Source: Alphaproteobacteria bacterium (GTDB lineage Bacteria; Pseudomonadota; Alphaproteobacteria; JAVJRE01). Taken from it: DNA of 64,000 nt. Shown here one piece after another: positions 56,145 through 64,000 of the stretch. The notes beneath the pieces are model-generated. The model was not told the DNA's origin, did not search any database, and was given only the letters and a program-made list of their open reading frames with translations. Position 1 is the first letter of the stretch, and each line of letters begins with the position of its first letter. The stretch covers positions 124,001-188,000 of the forward strand of contig JAVJRE010000006.1 in assembly GCA_040218575.1 (NCBI GenBank). The letters are read 5' to 3'. Made by a program: the position numbers and the translations under genes.

Positions 56145-57614
56145 ATGACCACTGAATCCGCTTCCGGCTCCGCAGCCGGACCTGAGCGCGCCGGCGGGCG
56201 CGAGGGCGGCCTGGCCGCGCCCATGCGCCATCCCATACCCTGGCAGGATGAGTCGTGGACCGACCCGGCGGCGCTGGACGCGGAACTCCGGCGCGTCTTC
56301 GACATCTGTCACGGGTGCCGCCGCTGCTTCAACCTGTGTGACAGCTTTCCGCGACTGTTCGATCTGATTGACGAATCGGATACGGGCGAGCTGGACAGCG
56401 TGGCGAGCGAAGGCTTCAAGCCGGTGGTGGACGCCTGCACCCTGTGTGACATGTGTTTCATGACCAAGTGTCCCTATGTGCCGCCGCACGAGTTTGATCT
56501 GGATTTCCCCCATCTGATGCTGCGCGCCCGCGCCGTGGAGGCGAAGAAGGGCATTCCTGTGGCCGACCGCGAACTGGCCAGGACCGATCGCAACGGCCGG
56601 GTGATGACGTCGTCGCCGCTGGTGGCGGGGCTCGCCAACTGGGCCAGCCGTACCGGCAACCGGGTCATGCGCAAGGGCCTGGAGGCGGTGGCCGGGGTCG
56701 ACGCAAAAGCCCATCTGCCGGCCTATGCCCGGCGGCCACTGGTCAAGGAAGCGCGGCGCACGGCGCCGGCGATAAACCGTGATGCGCCGGGCTTCGGCCG
56801 CAAGGCGGTTCTCTACGCCACCTGCTATGGCAACTGGAACGACAGCGCCATCGGCCAGGCGGCGCGCGCGGTCCTGGCGAAGAACGGCGTGGAGAGCGAG
56901 GTGGTGCATCCGGGCTGTTGCGGCATGCCGGTGCTGGAGCAGGGGCGCATGGCGGAGGTTGCCGACAGCGCCCGTGAAATCGCCCACACACTGGCACCGT
57001 GGATCGCCGACGGCTATGACGTAATCGCCCTGGTGCCGAGCTGCGCCCTGATGCTGAAGTTCGAATGGCCGCTGATCCTGCCGGGCAATGACCAGGTGGA
57101 GAGCCTGGCCCGCGCCACCTTTGATCTGGCGGAATATGTGGTGGCTCTGGCCAAGGGGCCGGGCCTGGCGCCGGGCCTGGGACGGCTGGAGCGGCCGGTG
57201 ACGCTGCATCTGGCGTGCCATGCGCGGGCCCAGAACATGGGCGCCAAGGCGGCCGAGATGCTGCGCCTGATTCCGGATATGAGCCCGGCCATTGTCGAGC
57301 GCTGTTCCGGCCATGGCGGCGCCTGGGGCATCAAGAAGGGAAACTTCGACACGGCGCTGAAGGTGGGCAAACCGGTGGCGCGGCAGGCGGCGAAGGGCGC
57401 GACAGAAACCGGTGCGCTGGTGAGCAGCGAATGTCCGCTGGCCGGCGCCCACATTCTGCAGGGAGTCGAGCGGCTGGCCGGCGACGATAATACAGCGGCG
57501 GAGCCGGCGGCCGGCCGCCAGACCCGCGCCCCCCATCCCATCGAGATTCTGGCCGCGGCCTATGGCCTGGCGGACTTGCCGGCGGCCATCAACGAAAAGG
57601 CGGCGGCGCGTTAG
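56145..57614 (+). CDS. Fe-S oxidoreductase with CCG domains (GlpC/heterodisulfide-reductase-like)
   Basis: A 489-residue protein. Two 4Fe-4S motifs lie near residues 50-62 (CHGCRRCFNLC) and 95-110 (CTLCDMCFMTKCP). Two cysteine-rich CCG domains follow: the first with YATCYGNWN and HPGCCGMPVLEQG, the second with LACHARAQNMG and ECPLAGAHI, where the second canonical CCG is replaced by a Cys-Ser-Gly stretch (ERCSGHGGAWG). CCG domains in HdrB/GlpC-type proteins bind non-cubane clusters or act in thiol/quinone electron transfer. GGAGAG precedes ATG 56145; a GTG at 56124 is less likely. Its place after rubrerythrin suggests it may donate electrons to it; this is inference. Confidence 0.88.
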   Translation: MTTESASGSAAGPERAGGREGGLAAPMRHPIPWQDESWTDPAALDAELRRVFDICHGCRRCFNLCDSFPRLFDLIDESDTGELDSVASEGFKPVVDACTLCDMCFMTKCPYVPPHEFDLDFPHLMLRARAVEAKKGIPVADRELARTDRNGRVMTSSPLVAGLANWASRTGNRVMRKGLEAVAGVDAKAHLPAYARRPLVKEARRTAPAINRDAPGFGRKAVLYATCYGNWNDSAIGQAARAVLAKNGVESEVVHPGCCGMPVLEQGRMAEVADSAREIAHTLAPWIADGYDVIALVPSCALMLKFEWPLILPGNDQVESLARATFDLAEYVVALAKGPGLAPGLGRLERPVTLHLACHARAQNMGAKAAEMLRLIPDMSPAIVERCSGHGGAWGIKKGNFDTALKVGKPVARQAAKGATETGALVSSECPLAGAHILQGVERLAGDDNTAAEPAAGRQTRAPHPIEILAAAYGLADLPAAINEKAAAR

Positions 57615-57669
57615 GCCGCCACAGGACACTGCAAGGCGGCGCAGGGCATCACAGGGAAGGCATCCGATC

Positions 57670-58260
57670 ATGGCCAAGCAGACGATCACAGCGGACGATG
57701 TGATGGCGCTGGATGACTATCTGGCGGTGCGACGGGAGCGGCGCAGCGCCATGGCCGAGGTCAAGCGCAAGCGGCGGCTGGCGGTCGGTCCCGACATGAC
57801 TTTCTATTTCGAGAGCCGCGAAACCATTCTGCACCAGATTCACGAAATGCTGGCCATCGAGAAGGGCGGCCCAGAGCAGCTTGCCGACGAGCTCGACGCC
57901 TATGGGCCATTGGTGCCGCAGGGCCGCGATCTGGTGGCCACGGTAATGGTGGAGATTCCGGACGAGGCGCGACGACGCGCCACACTGGCCACGCTGGGTG
58001 GTTTTGAGGAGACCCTGACCCTTACCTTCGCCGGCCATACGGTGCGGGCCGAAGCGGAGCAGGACGTGGACCGCACCACCGCGGAAGGCAAGGCGTCGAG
58101 CGTACAGTTCGTCCACTTTCCCATGAGTGACGAGCAAGCGCGGCAGTTCCGCCAGCCCGGTTGCGAAGTGGTGGTGGCGGTCAATCATCCGGCCTATCGC
58201 CACATGATGATCATGCCGGAAGAGATGCGCCGGGTTCTGGCCGAAGACCTGGCGGCCTGA
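57670..58260 (+). CDS. DUF3501 family protein
   Basis: A 196-residue soluble protein with no signal, membrane helix or cysteine-rich motif. The N-terminus ITADDVMALDDYLAVRRERR and the stretch FYFESRETILHQIHEML recall the DUF3501 family, which is regularly found beside rubrerythrin and CCG Fe-S genes. HxxxxM-type residues near the end (NHPAYRHMMIM) could bind metal, but I can show no active site. GGGAAGG lies upstream of ATG 57670. It starts 55 bases after the Fe-S gene and is likely co-transcribed. Function unknown. Confidence 0.87.
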   Translation: MAKQTITADDVMALDDYLAVRRERRSAMAEVKRKRRLAVGPDMTFYFESRETILHQIHEMLAIEKGGPEQLADELDAYGPLVPQGRDLVATVMVEIPDEARRRATLATLGGFEETLTLTFAGHTVRAEAEQDVDRTTAEGKASSVQFVHFPMSDEQARQFRQPGCEVVVAVNHPAYRHMMIMPEEMRRVLAEDLAA

Positions 58261-58326
58261 CGCCCGGACCTTGGGAAGGAAGCGCGCGGACCGGCCAAGT
58301 GCCGGCAGTTGCCGGTGGCGGTCGGC

Positions 58327-58911
58327 CTACGGGCCCCACAAGGCCGCACGACGGACCCAGCCATCGTGGCCGGCGACGGACAGCCGGCACCAGCCGTCGG
58401 CGCACTCTCCCAGAGCGGCGATGACACCGCCGGCCAGCCAGGCCACCACCGCCGCGTCCGCGGACGCGGCGCGGCGCAGGGCAACAGGCTCGTCCGCCAC
58501 CACGATGGCGGTGCGGCGAACGGACAGCAAAGCGCGGTGGAGCCAGCCTTCGTCGCCGTGCCGGTCACGCACCCGCCGCCACTGTTCGAACTCGGCCACC
58601 ACCAGCAGGGGCATGCCGGCCCGCTGATAGACCCAGTCAATGGGATAGCGTAGGCCGGGCCCGGTGCGCAGATTGGCCTCTGCACCGCGCAACGAGACAT
58701 AGCGCGGCAGGGCCAGGCCGGTGACGGAGCCGATGGCCGGTGGCTGTGTGGTAGCGCTGGTGGGCGCGGCGCGCGCTGCAGGCGCTGACCCGTCGTCTGT
58801 GGTCTGGGCCAGCACCGGGGGAGCTGCGGCGATCAGCAAAGCCACCGCTAGGGTCACAATCGCGGCCAAGCGCCCGGCGACGGCAAGGGTTGGGATCGGC
58901 AAGCGGGTCAC
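58327..58911 (-). CDS. Exported bacterial SH3-domain protein
   Basis: A 194-residue protein with a Sec signal (VTRLPIPTLAVAG start, hydrophobic core, cleavage near VLAQT at about residue 36) and two SH3-like repeats of the DUF1058 type: the first around YVSLRGAEANLRTGPGLRYP with EQWRRVRDRHGDEGWLH, the second near ADEPVALRRAASADA with DGWCRLSVAGHDGWV. Such domains bind cell-wall or protein ligands in the periplasm. I start at GTG 58911 because GGAAGG lies just before it; an upstream ATG at 58941 lacks such a site. It is commonly paired head-to-head with a GyaR-like dehydrogenase gene in alphaproteobacteria, as here. Confidence 0.88.
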   Translation of the reverse strand: MTRLPIPTLAVAGRLAAIVTLAVALLIAAAPPVLAQTTDDGSAPAARAAPTSATTQPPAIGSVTGLALPRYVSLRGAEANLRTGPGLRYPIDWVYQRAGMPLLVVAEFEQWRRVRDRHGDEGWLHRALLSVRRTAIVVADEPVALRRAASADAAVVAWLAGGVIAALGECADGWCRLSVAGHDGWVRRAALWGP

Positions 58912-59180
58912 GGGCCCTTCCTTTTGTGAGCATGGGCCCATTTGTCAGTCTGGGCGGTGAGCCATGGCGGGCAGCGGGCCGGGCGCAGCCATGCTCGCCA
59001 GCGCCCGGCCTGTGGTAAAGTGGCATGTGGAGGGCGGTCAAGGGTCCGCCCGCCGCGTGGGCCGTCCCTCCGCTCCATGGTGAGCCGGACGGCGGCCGCC
59101 TGGTGCGCGTGACGCCGCCAACAAGGTTGACACGAGGGGCGCCCGCCTGGCCCCGTGGAACGAAACAGGATGGTCCGCCC

Positions 59181-60188
59181 ATGGCCAAACGTAAACCGCT
59201 TGTCATTCTGACCCGCAAGCTGCCGAACGAAATTGAAACGCGCATGAAGGAGCTGTTCGACGCGGAGTTGAACCGCGACGATCACGCCATGGACCGGGCG
59301 CAACTGGAAGACGCGGTGAAGCGGGCCGATTGCCTGGTGCCCACCGTGACCGACGAGATTGACAAGGACCTTCTTGCCAAGGCCGGGCCGAAGCTGAAGC
59401 TGATCGCCTCTTTCTCCAACGGCATTGACCATATTGATTTCGCCGCCGCCAAGGCGCGCGGCATTACGGTCACCAACACGCCGGGAGTCCTGACCGAAGA
59501 CACGGCCGATACCACCATGGCACTGATCCTGGCAGTGCCGCGCCGCCTGCTGGAGGGGGCGGAGTTGCTGGCCGCCGGCAAATGGCAGGGCTGGCGCCCC
59601 ACGTTCATGCTGGGCCGGCGGGTATGGGGCAAGCGCCTGGGCATCATCGGCATGGGGCGGATCGGCACCGCCGTGGCGCGCCGCGCCCGTGGCTTTGGCC
59701 TGTCCATCCACTATCACAACCGGCGGCGGGTGCCGGGCGATGTGGAGGAAGAGCTGGAGGCGACCTACTGGGAGCGGCCAGGCGACATGCTGGCCCATGT
59801 GGACATCGTCTCGATCAATTGCCCGGCGACGCCGGAGACCCGTCACCTGCTGAACGCCGGACGCATCGCGCAGATGAAGCCCACGGCCATTGTGGTCAAC
59901 ACCTCGCGCGGCGAAGTGATTGACGAGGCGGCGCTGATCGCCGCGCTGAGGGAGCGCCGGATCGCCGGTGCCGGGCTCGACGTCTATCAGAACGAGCCGA
60001 ACATCAATCCGGACTTTCTCAAGCTCGATAATGTAGTGCTGCTGCCGCACATGGGATCGGCCACCATCGAGGGCCGCTGTGACATGGGGGACCGGGTGAT
60101 CATCAATGTCCGCACTTTCTTCGATGGGCATAATCCGCCGGACAAGGTGCTGGAGCCGTCGGCCGCGTCTGACTCGGTCTATGCCTGA
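59181..60188 (+). CDS. D-2-hydroxyacid dehydrogenase (glyoxylate/hydroxypyruvate reductase, GyaR-like)
   Basis: A 335-residue NAD(P)-dependent dehydrogenase that probably reduces glyoxylate or hydroxypyruvate. The nucleotide loop is LGIIGMGRIGTAVARRA (about residues 153-170). The catalytic set is visible: Arg in VVNTSRGEVID, Glu in VYQNEP and His in LLPHMGSAT. AGGATGG precedes ATG 59181. It is divergent from the SH3-protein gene. The exact substrate among 2-oxoacids cannot be told from motifs. Confidence 0.92.
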   Translation: MAKRKPLVILTRKLPNEIETRMKELFDAELNRDDHAMDRAQLEDAVKRADCLVPTVTDEIDKDLLAKAGPKLKLIASFSNGIDHIDFAAAKARGITVTNTPGVLTEDTADTTMALILAVPRRLLEGAELLAAGKWQGWRPTFMLGRRVWGKRLGIIGMGRIGTAVARRARGFGLSIHYHNRRRVPGDVEEELEATYWERPGDMLAHVDIVSINCPATPETRHLLNAGRIAQMKPTAIVVNTSRGEVIDEAALIAALRERRIAGAGLDVYQNEPNINPDFLKLDNVVLLPHMGSATIEGRCDMGDRVIINVRTFFDGHNPPDKVLEPSAASDSVYA

Positions 60189-60198
60189 GGCTTGAGGG

Positions 60199-60747
60199 GT
60201 GAGTAGCGTACCCGCCTTGCCGGCCGCGCTTGACCCGCCGCCGGGAACGACCCGCCTGAGGGCGGGCCGGCTCAACCTGGAGCCGCTGGCCGGCCGTCAT
60301 GTAGATGCCGTGCATCGCCTGTTCCAGAACCCGGAGGTGGCCCGTTATCTGCTGGATGGCGCGCCGGTGAGCCGCGACTGGGTAGCGGAGGCGGTGCGTC
60401 AGTCGAGCGCCGATTTCCGCGGCGGCGGGCTGGGCGTGTGGGCGGCGGTCGGGAACGGCCGTCTGGTGGGGATCGCCGGCTGGCGGGTGTTCTTTGCCGA
60501 TCGCGGGGCGGAACTGTTCTATGCCTTCGATCCGCTGACCCGTGGTCACCGCATGGTCAGCACCACGGTGCGCGCGTTGTGCCACTACGCCCTGGAGGCG
60601 CGCGGCGAGGCGCGCGTGCTGGCGTCGGTGGATCCGCCCAACCGGGCTTCGTCTCGCGTGCTGGAACGTTGCGGCTTTCGTTTCCAGGCGCGAGAGAGGC
60701 GCTTTGGCGCGCCCAACGACCTCTACGGTCTGGATCGGAAAGCATGA
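60199..60747 (+). CDS. GNAT family N-acetyltransferase (RimJ/RimL-like)
   Basis: A 182-residue acetyltransferase of the RimJ/RimL type: LRAGRLNLEPLAGRHVDAV at the start, LFYAFDPLTRGHRMVSTTVR for the acetyl-CoA site, and ASVDPPNRASSRVLERCGF for the last conserved motif. It starts at GTG 60199, 10 bases after the dehydrogenase stop, and its own stop overlaps the start of the threonine-synthase-like gene (ATGA). The substrate is unknown; the linkage suggests an amino-acid-related reaction. Confidence 0.85.
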   Translation: MSSVPALPAALDPPPGTTRLRAGRLNLEPLAGRHVDAVHRLFQNPEVARYLLDGAPVSRDWVAEAVRQSSADFRGGGLGVWAAVGNGRLVGIAGWRVFFADRGAELFYAFDPLTRGHRMVSTTVRALCHYALEARGEARVLASVDPPNRASSRVLERCGFRFQARERRFGAPNDLYGLDRKA

Positions 60748-61970
60748 CGGCATTCGACATAGCCTGCGCCGATTGCGGCCGGGCCATGGGCGATCCGCAC
60801 AGCGTACGATGCGTGGCGTGTGGCGGGCTGTGGCGGATCAACTATGGGGCGACGGACGAAGCCTGGCCGGCGCGGCCTCTTGGCCTGTGGGACTATGGTC
60901 CGTGGTTGCCGATAGAGAATGCAGCCAACCGGGTGAGCCTGGGCGAAGGCGGTACGCCGCTGGTGCGGGCGACGGGGGATGGTCTGCCGGCGGAGTTGTT
61001 CTGGAAGCTGGAATGCCAGAACCCTACCGGCTCGCAGAAGGACCGCGGTGTCAGTGTCGCTATCTCGCGGGCGCTGGAGCTGGGCGCCAGACGGGTTCTG
61101 ACCGTATCCACCGGCAGCTCGGGACTGGCCTGCGCCGCCTATGCGGCACGGGCGGGACTGGCGGCGGTGGTTCTGGTGCCCGAAGGCACACCCGCCTCGC
61201 GCCTGGCCGCCATGCAGTTGTTCGGCGCCCGGGTGATCGAGGTGGAAGGTGATTTCCCCGAGACCTACCGACTGCTGGAGCGACTGGTGGCGGCGCCAGG
61301 CTGGACTCTGGTGGCCACCAACCGCCGCTCCAATCCGTGGCAGGCGGAAGGCACCCGCACCCTTGGTTTTGAGATCGCCACAGAGATGATAGCGGTGGCC
61401 GGCCAGATGCCGGACTGGATCGTCGTGCCGGTGGGTGGCGGCGGCACCATCAGCGGGGTGTGGCGCGGCCTGACCGAAATGCAGGCGGCAGGACGGATCA
61501 ACCGGCTGCCACGCCTGGCCGCGGCCCATGCGGCGCGGGTGGACAGGATCGCCCGCGCCGTCGCGGCCGGCGCCGACGATGATGCGGCGCTGGCGGCGAT
61601 CACTAATCCGGCGGCTGATACGGTCATGTTCAATCTCAAAGGGGGTGCGCGCTCTGACCTGGCCGACGCGGTGGCGGCCATCCGCCACAGCGGCGGGCGG
61701 ACCGTGGCGGTCAGTGAGGATGAGTCGCTGGCGGCGCAGCGACGGCTGGCGGCCGAGGGGCTGTTCGTCGAGCCTTCGGCGGCGGCGGCCGAGGCGGCGG
61801 TGCGGACCCTGGCGGCGGACGGTACGCTCAGACCGGGCGAGAGGTGCGTAGCGGTGCTGACCGGCTCCGGCTTTCGCGATGCCATACCGGCCAGCGGCGG
61901 CAGCCTGTTGCAGGCGACGCCGGACGTGCCGCTTCGGCGGATCGAGGCGTGGCTGGCCACCGCGCCTTGA
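60744..61970 (+). CDS. Threonine synthase-like PLP-dependent enzyme
   Basis: A 408-residue fold-type II pyridoxal-phosphate enzyme. It opens with a zinc-ribbon-like set (Cys8, Cys11, Cys23, Cys26), as in many archaeal-type threonine synthases. The PLP lysine is Lys99 in NPTGSQKDRG; STGSSGLACAAYAARAG is the substrate/cofactor loop and VVPVGGGGTISG the phosphate-binding loop. It could be threonine synthase (O-phosphohomoserine to threonine) or a related dehydratase or diaminopropionate-type lyase. No thrA/thrB genes are in the window, so I do not assign thrC. It is co-translated with the GNAT gene. Confidence 0.85.
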   Translation: MTAFDIACADCGRAMGDPHSVRCVACGGLWRINYGATDEAWPARPLGLWDYGPWLPIENAANRVSLGEGGTPLVRATGDGLPAELFWKLECQNPTGSQKDRGVSVAISRALELGARRVLTVSTGSSGLACAAYAARAGLAAVVLVPEGTPASRLAAMQLFGARVIEVEGDFPETYRLLERLVAAPGWTLVATNRRSNPWQAEGTRTLGFEIATEMIAVAGQMPDWIVVPVGGGGTISGVWRGLTEMQAAGRINRLPRLAAAHAARVDRIARAVAAGADDDAALAAITNPAADTVMFNLKGGARSDLADAVAAIRHSGGRTVAVSEDESLAAQRRLAAEGLFVEPSAAAAEAAVRTLAADGTLRPGERCVAVLTGSGFRDAIPASGGSLLQATPDVPLRRIEAWLATAP

Positions 61971-62004
61971 GCCCCTCGCCGCAGACCCCCTCCGCGCCGG
62001 GCCC

Positions 62005-63156
62005 TCAGGCTGGTCGCGGCTCCAGCGGCCGCGCCGGTCGTCGCCACCGCAAGGTGAACAGCCCGGCCGCCGCCATCACCAGCGCCAGATAGCCATAGAG
62101 CCAGGCCGGGGCGATGGCCTCCATCAGGAAGGCGGCGGGAAGCGGCCCGAGAAAGGCGCCGGCGGAAAAGAAGATGTTCATGGAGCCGCTGGCGGCGACC
62201 CGCTGGCCGGGCGGCAAGGTGTCGTTCAGATAGGACACCGAAATGGCATAGACCAGGCGCATGGCCGAGCCGAAGAGAATGGCCAGGGCCAGCATGACCT
62301 TACCGCTATAGCCCGCGGACAGTGCGGTGAGGCCGGCCGACAGGCTGAGCAGGGCATAGATCAGAACCAGAAGGCGACCGCGGTCCATGCGATCGGACAG
62401 TCGCCCCACCGGCCACTGGACCAGTGCGCCGCTGGCCAGAACCAGGGTCATAAACAGGCCCACCTGCACCACCATGCCGGGCTGGGTCAGCGCGAAGACC
62501 GGCGTCAGCGACAAGGCGGTGCCGGTCAGGATGCCGCCGGTGAAGCCGCCGACCGCGGCGACCGGAGCGCGGGCGAAGAGGGACAGAGGCGACAGGGATT
62601 CCGGCCGCTCGCGGACCGGGCCATGGGCCCGCGCCAGATGCACCGGCACGATGGTCGCGATGAAAAGAACGCCACACAGGATGAAGAGCAGGGCGGAGGC
62701 CGGATCCACCACGTCCAGCAGGAACTGGCCTGCGCCCTGGGCGAAGGTGAAGGCGGTCATATAGGCGGCGGTGACGCGGCCGCGGCTGGCATTGGTGGCA
62801 ACCGATTGCAGCCAGGCTTCCAGCGCCACCCAGATCCACAGCAGAGACAGGCCGGCGGCGAAGCGGAGCGCCAGCCAGGTCCACGGCGGCGGCAGCCAGA
62901 TGAAGGCGAAGGCGGTGGCGGTGGCCAGCAGGCCGCTGATCCATACGGTGCCCACATAGCCGAAGCGGCGCACCGCCAGATGGCCGCTGGCCGCGGCGAT
63001 GAAGGCACCAGCCATGGCGGCCATGTTCATGAACGCGGGAAACTGCGCGGGAAATCCGTCGAGGGTCAGGCGCACGGCGACCAGCGACGTTAACAGCGCG
63101 AAGGCCAGGTTGGTGACCAGCACCGCGACGAGAATCGGCAGGGCGGCCCTGGGCAT
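62005..63156 (-). CDS. MFS transporter (YcaD-like)
   Basis: A 383-residue inner-membrane protein with about 12 hydrophobic segments in two halves. The loop between helices 2 and 3 reads GHLAVRRFGYVGT, and the equivalent in the second half is WPVGRLSDRMDRGRLL, the MFS signature. The arrangement resembles the YcaD/sugar-efflux subgroup (AFMNMAAMAGAFIAA). The direction and substrate of transport are unknown. The gene is convergent with the threonine-synthase-like gene, 34 bases apart. Confidence 0.88.
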   Translation of the reverse strand: MPRAALPILVAVLVTNLAFALLTSLVAVRLTLDGFPAQFPAFMNMAAMAGAFIAAASGHLAVRRFGYVGTVWISGLLATATAFAFIWLPPPWTWLALRFAAGLSLLWIWVALEAWLQSVATNASRGRVTAAYMTAFTFAQGAGQFLLDVVDPASALLFILCGVLFIATIVPVHLARAHGPVRERPESLSPLSLFARAPVAAVGGFTGGILTGTALSLTPVFALTQPGMVVQVGLFMTLVLASGALVQWPVGRLSDRMDRGRLLVLIYALLSLSAGLTALSAGYSGKVMLALAILFGSAMRLVYAISVSYLNDTLPPGQRVAASGSMNIFFSAGAFLGPLPAAFLMEAIAPAWLYGYLALVMAAAGLFTLRWRRPARPLEPRPA

Positions 63157-63249
63157 GGTCTGGCGTGTCCTCGCAATGGGCCAAGCAATAGGTGAACAGG
63201 ACCCTAGGTCGCCGTGGCGGCCGTGCGAAGACGGGTCAGCGGCGGGGAC

Positions 63250-63852
63250 TTACGCCGGCGGGCGGACGCCCTCCGCCCAGGGCCGGATGGAGAGACCCGG
63301 CCACAGGGCTGTCCAGCGGGTCACCTTGGCGGCATAGACGGGTGGCGTGATCTGGCGATGGTTGGGCCGGACCCGTCCGGCCAGCAGATCATCCAGGCCG
63401 AAGGGAGCGATGATCTGCAACGTGCTGTCGGTCGCCGGGCGGATGGCCACAGCGGTAGCGGTGGTCGGCCAGGTAGCGATGGCGTCGGCCAGATCCCTAT
63501 AGGGCGGGATGGGATGGCCGAAGCGAGCGGCATACCAGCGATGGACCAGCGCCTGGTTCTTGGCGTCGGCGGTGACGGCGAAGGGGCGCAGGCGTTCGTT
63601 CAGCCGCCGCTCCACATCTTCTTCCGCGTCGCCGGCCGCCGCATCGAACCACACCAGATCAACGTCCTTGAGGCCGTGCAACGGCGGCCGCGCGAACCGG
63701 TGGTTCCACACGGTCTGGGCGATGGCGCCGGCGCCGATCCACAGGGGCGACGCGGCGCGCGGCCAGTCGACAAACAGCGACTGAAACAGCGGGCTGGCAT
63801 GGAGGATGGCGGTGAGCCGGGCGATGGCGCCCGGGTCGGCCTCAGCCGTCAT
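63250..63852 (-). CDS. Nucleotidyltransferase family protein (DUF925-like)
   Basis: A 200-residue cytosolic protein. IGAGAIAQTVWNHRF followed by GLKDVDLVWFDA is the pattern of the small nucleotidyltransferase-fold family formerly DUF925 (PF06042): the Asp pair in KDVDLVWF corresponds to the metal site. The C-terminal part has YRDLADAIATWPTTATAVAIR, also typical. ATG 63852 is chosen because it yields the family-typical start; it overlaps the end of the moeB-like gene by 11 bases. Upstream in-frame codons run into that gene. The substrate is unknown. Confidence 0.85.
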   Translation of the reverse strand: MTAEADPGAIARLTAILHASPLFQSLFVDWPRAASPLWIGAGAIAQTVWNHRFARPPLHGLKDVDLVWFDAAAGDAEEDVERRLNERLRPFAVTADAKNQALVHRWYAARFGHPIPPYRDLADAIATWPTTATAVAIRPATDSTLQIIAPFGLDDLLAGRVRPNHRQITPPVYAAKVTRWTALWPGLSIRPWAEGVRPPA

Positions 63853-64000
63853 GGGCCGACAGATCGCGGATCGTCGGCCGGTCACCACACAGCGCGCACG
63901 CCGCACGGCGGCGATAGGTCATACGGCGCATGTCACTGCGCAGCCCGTCATAGAGCAGCATGGCGCCGGCCGGGCTGGCGCCCAGTCCCAGCACGATCTT
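63842..64000 (-). CDS. MoeB/ThiF-like adenylyltransferase, C-terminal end only
   Basis: The last 52 codons of a gene entering from the right edge. The visible residues LGLGASPAGAMLLYDGLRSD and then RMTYRRRAACALCGDRPTI are the C-terminal pattern of the E1-like molybdopterin-synthase or ThiS adenylyltransferases: a helix carrying LLYD, then Arg-rich strand and the second Cys-x2-Cys of the structural zinc site. It would adenylate the C-terminus of MoaD or ThiS. Only the end is seen, so MoeB and ThiF cannot be separated. Confidence 0.75.
   Translation of the reverse strand, partial: KIVLGLGASPAGAMLLYDGLRSDMRRMTYRRRAACALCGDRPTIRDLSAHDG

Overview
The window reads as chromosomal DNA of a high-GC alphaproteobacterium, most likely of the Rhodospirillales type. 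Support comes from a MucR/Ros regulator, an Irr-type Fur protein, a malic enzyme carrying a phosphotransacetylase-like domain, and two gene orders typical of the class: fur-olsB-plsC-miaB-phoH-ybeY-corC-lnt-xre-metK-trmB and rimP-nusA-ylxR-infB-rbfA-truB-rpsO-pnp. Nearly every base is coding, start/stop overlaps (ATGA, GTGA) are frequent, and I see no insertion sequence, prophage, CRISPR array, rRNA or tRNA gene.

Layout. 1-4.9 kb: a partial uncharacterised gene and a YejA-like peptide-binding protein (minus), alanine dehydrogenase (plus), and a Tat-exported dienelactone-hydrolase-like protein (minus). 5-15.6 kb, all minus: maeB-phoR-pstS-pstC-pstA-pstB-phoU-phoB, a complete phosphate-sensing and uptake locus. 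The malic enzyme gene overlaps the start of phoR, and a candidate Pho box lies in front of pstS. 15.8-25.5 kb, plus: mutS, glnD, murJ, a GNAT gene and trpS. 25.5-26.1 kb is the only long gene-free stretch. It holds a cluster of stem-loops and ends at nfu, which is followed by a Bax-like glucosaminidase, a polysaccharide deacetylase (minus), tsaB, rimI and mucR.

31.4-42.8 kb is a dense plus-strand block: Fur-family regulator, a probable ornithine-lipid pair (OlsB/PlsC-type), MiaB, PhoH, YbeY, CorC, Lnt, an XRE regulator, MetK and TrmB. 43-53.2 kb is the transcription/translation block rimP to pnp. It starts from a good promoter inside the end of trmB, and an intrinsic-terminator-like hairpin lies in the leader; the rpsO-pnp gap also carries strong hairpins.

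53.4-58.3 kb is the most interesting region. It encodes a nitronate-monooxygenase-like flavoprotein with an added Cys-rich C-terminus, an Irr-type regulator, a rubredoxin-less rubrerythrin, a GlpC-like Fe-S/CCG protein and a DUF3501 protein. A perfect TTAGAA-N3-TTCTAA palindrome resembling an Irr target sits just upstream of a near-consensus rubrerythrin promoter. I read this as an Irr-linked iron/peroxide-response module whose enzymatic activity is not established.

58.3-64 kb: SH3-domain exported protein (minus), GyaR-like hydroxyacid dehydrogenase, GNAT and threonine-synthase-like genes (plus), then an MFS transporter, a small nucleotidyltransferase and the 3' end of a moeB/thiF-like gene (minus). 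Assignments come from reading motifs by eye; no database search was possible.
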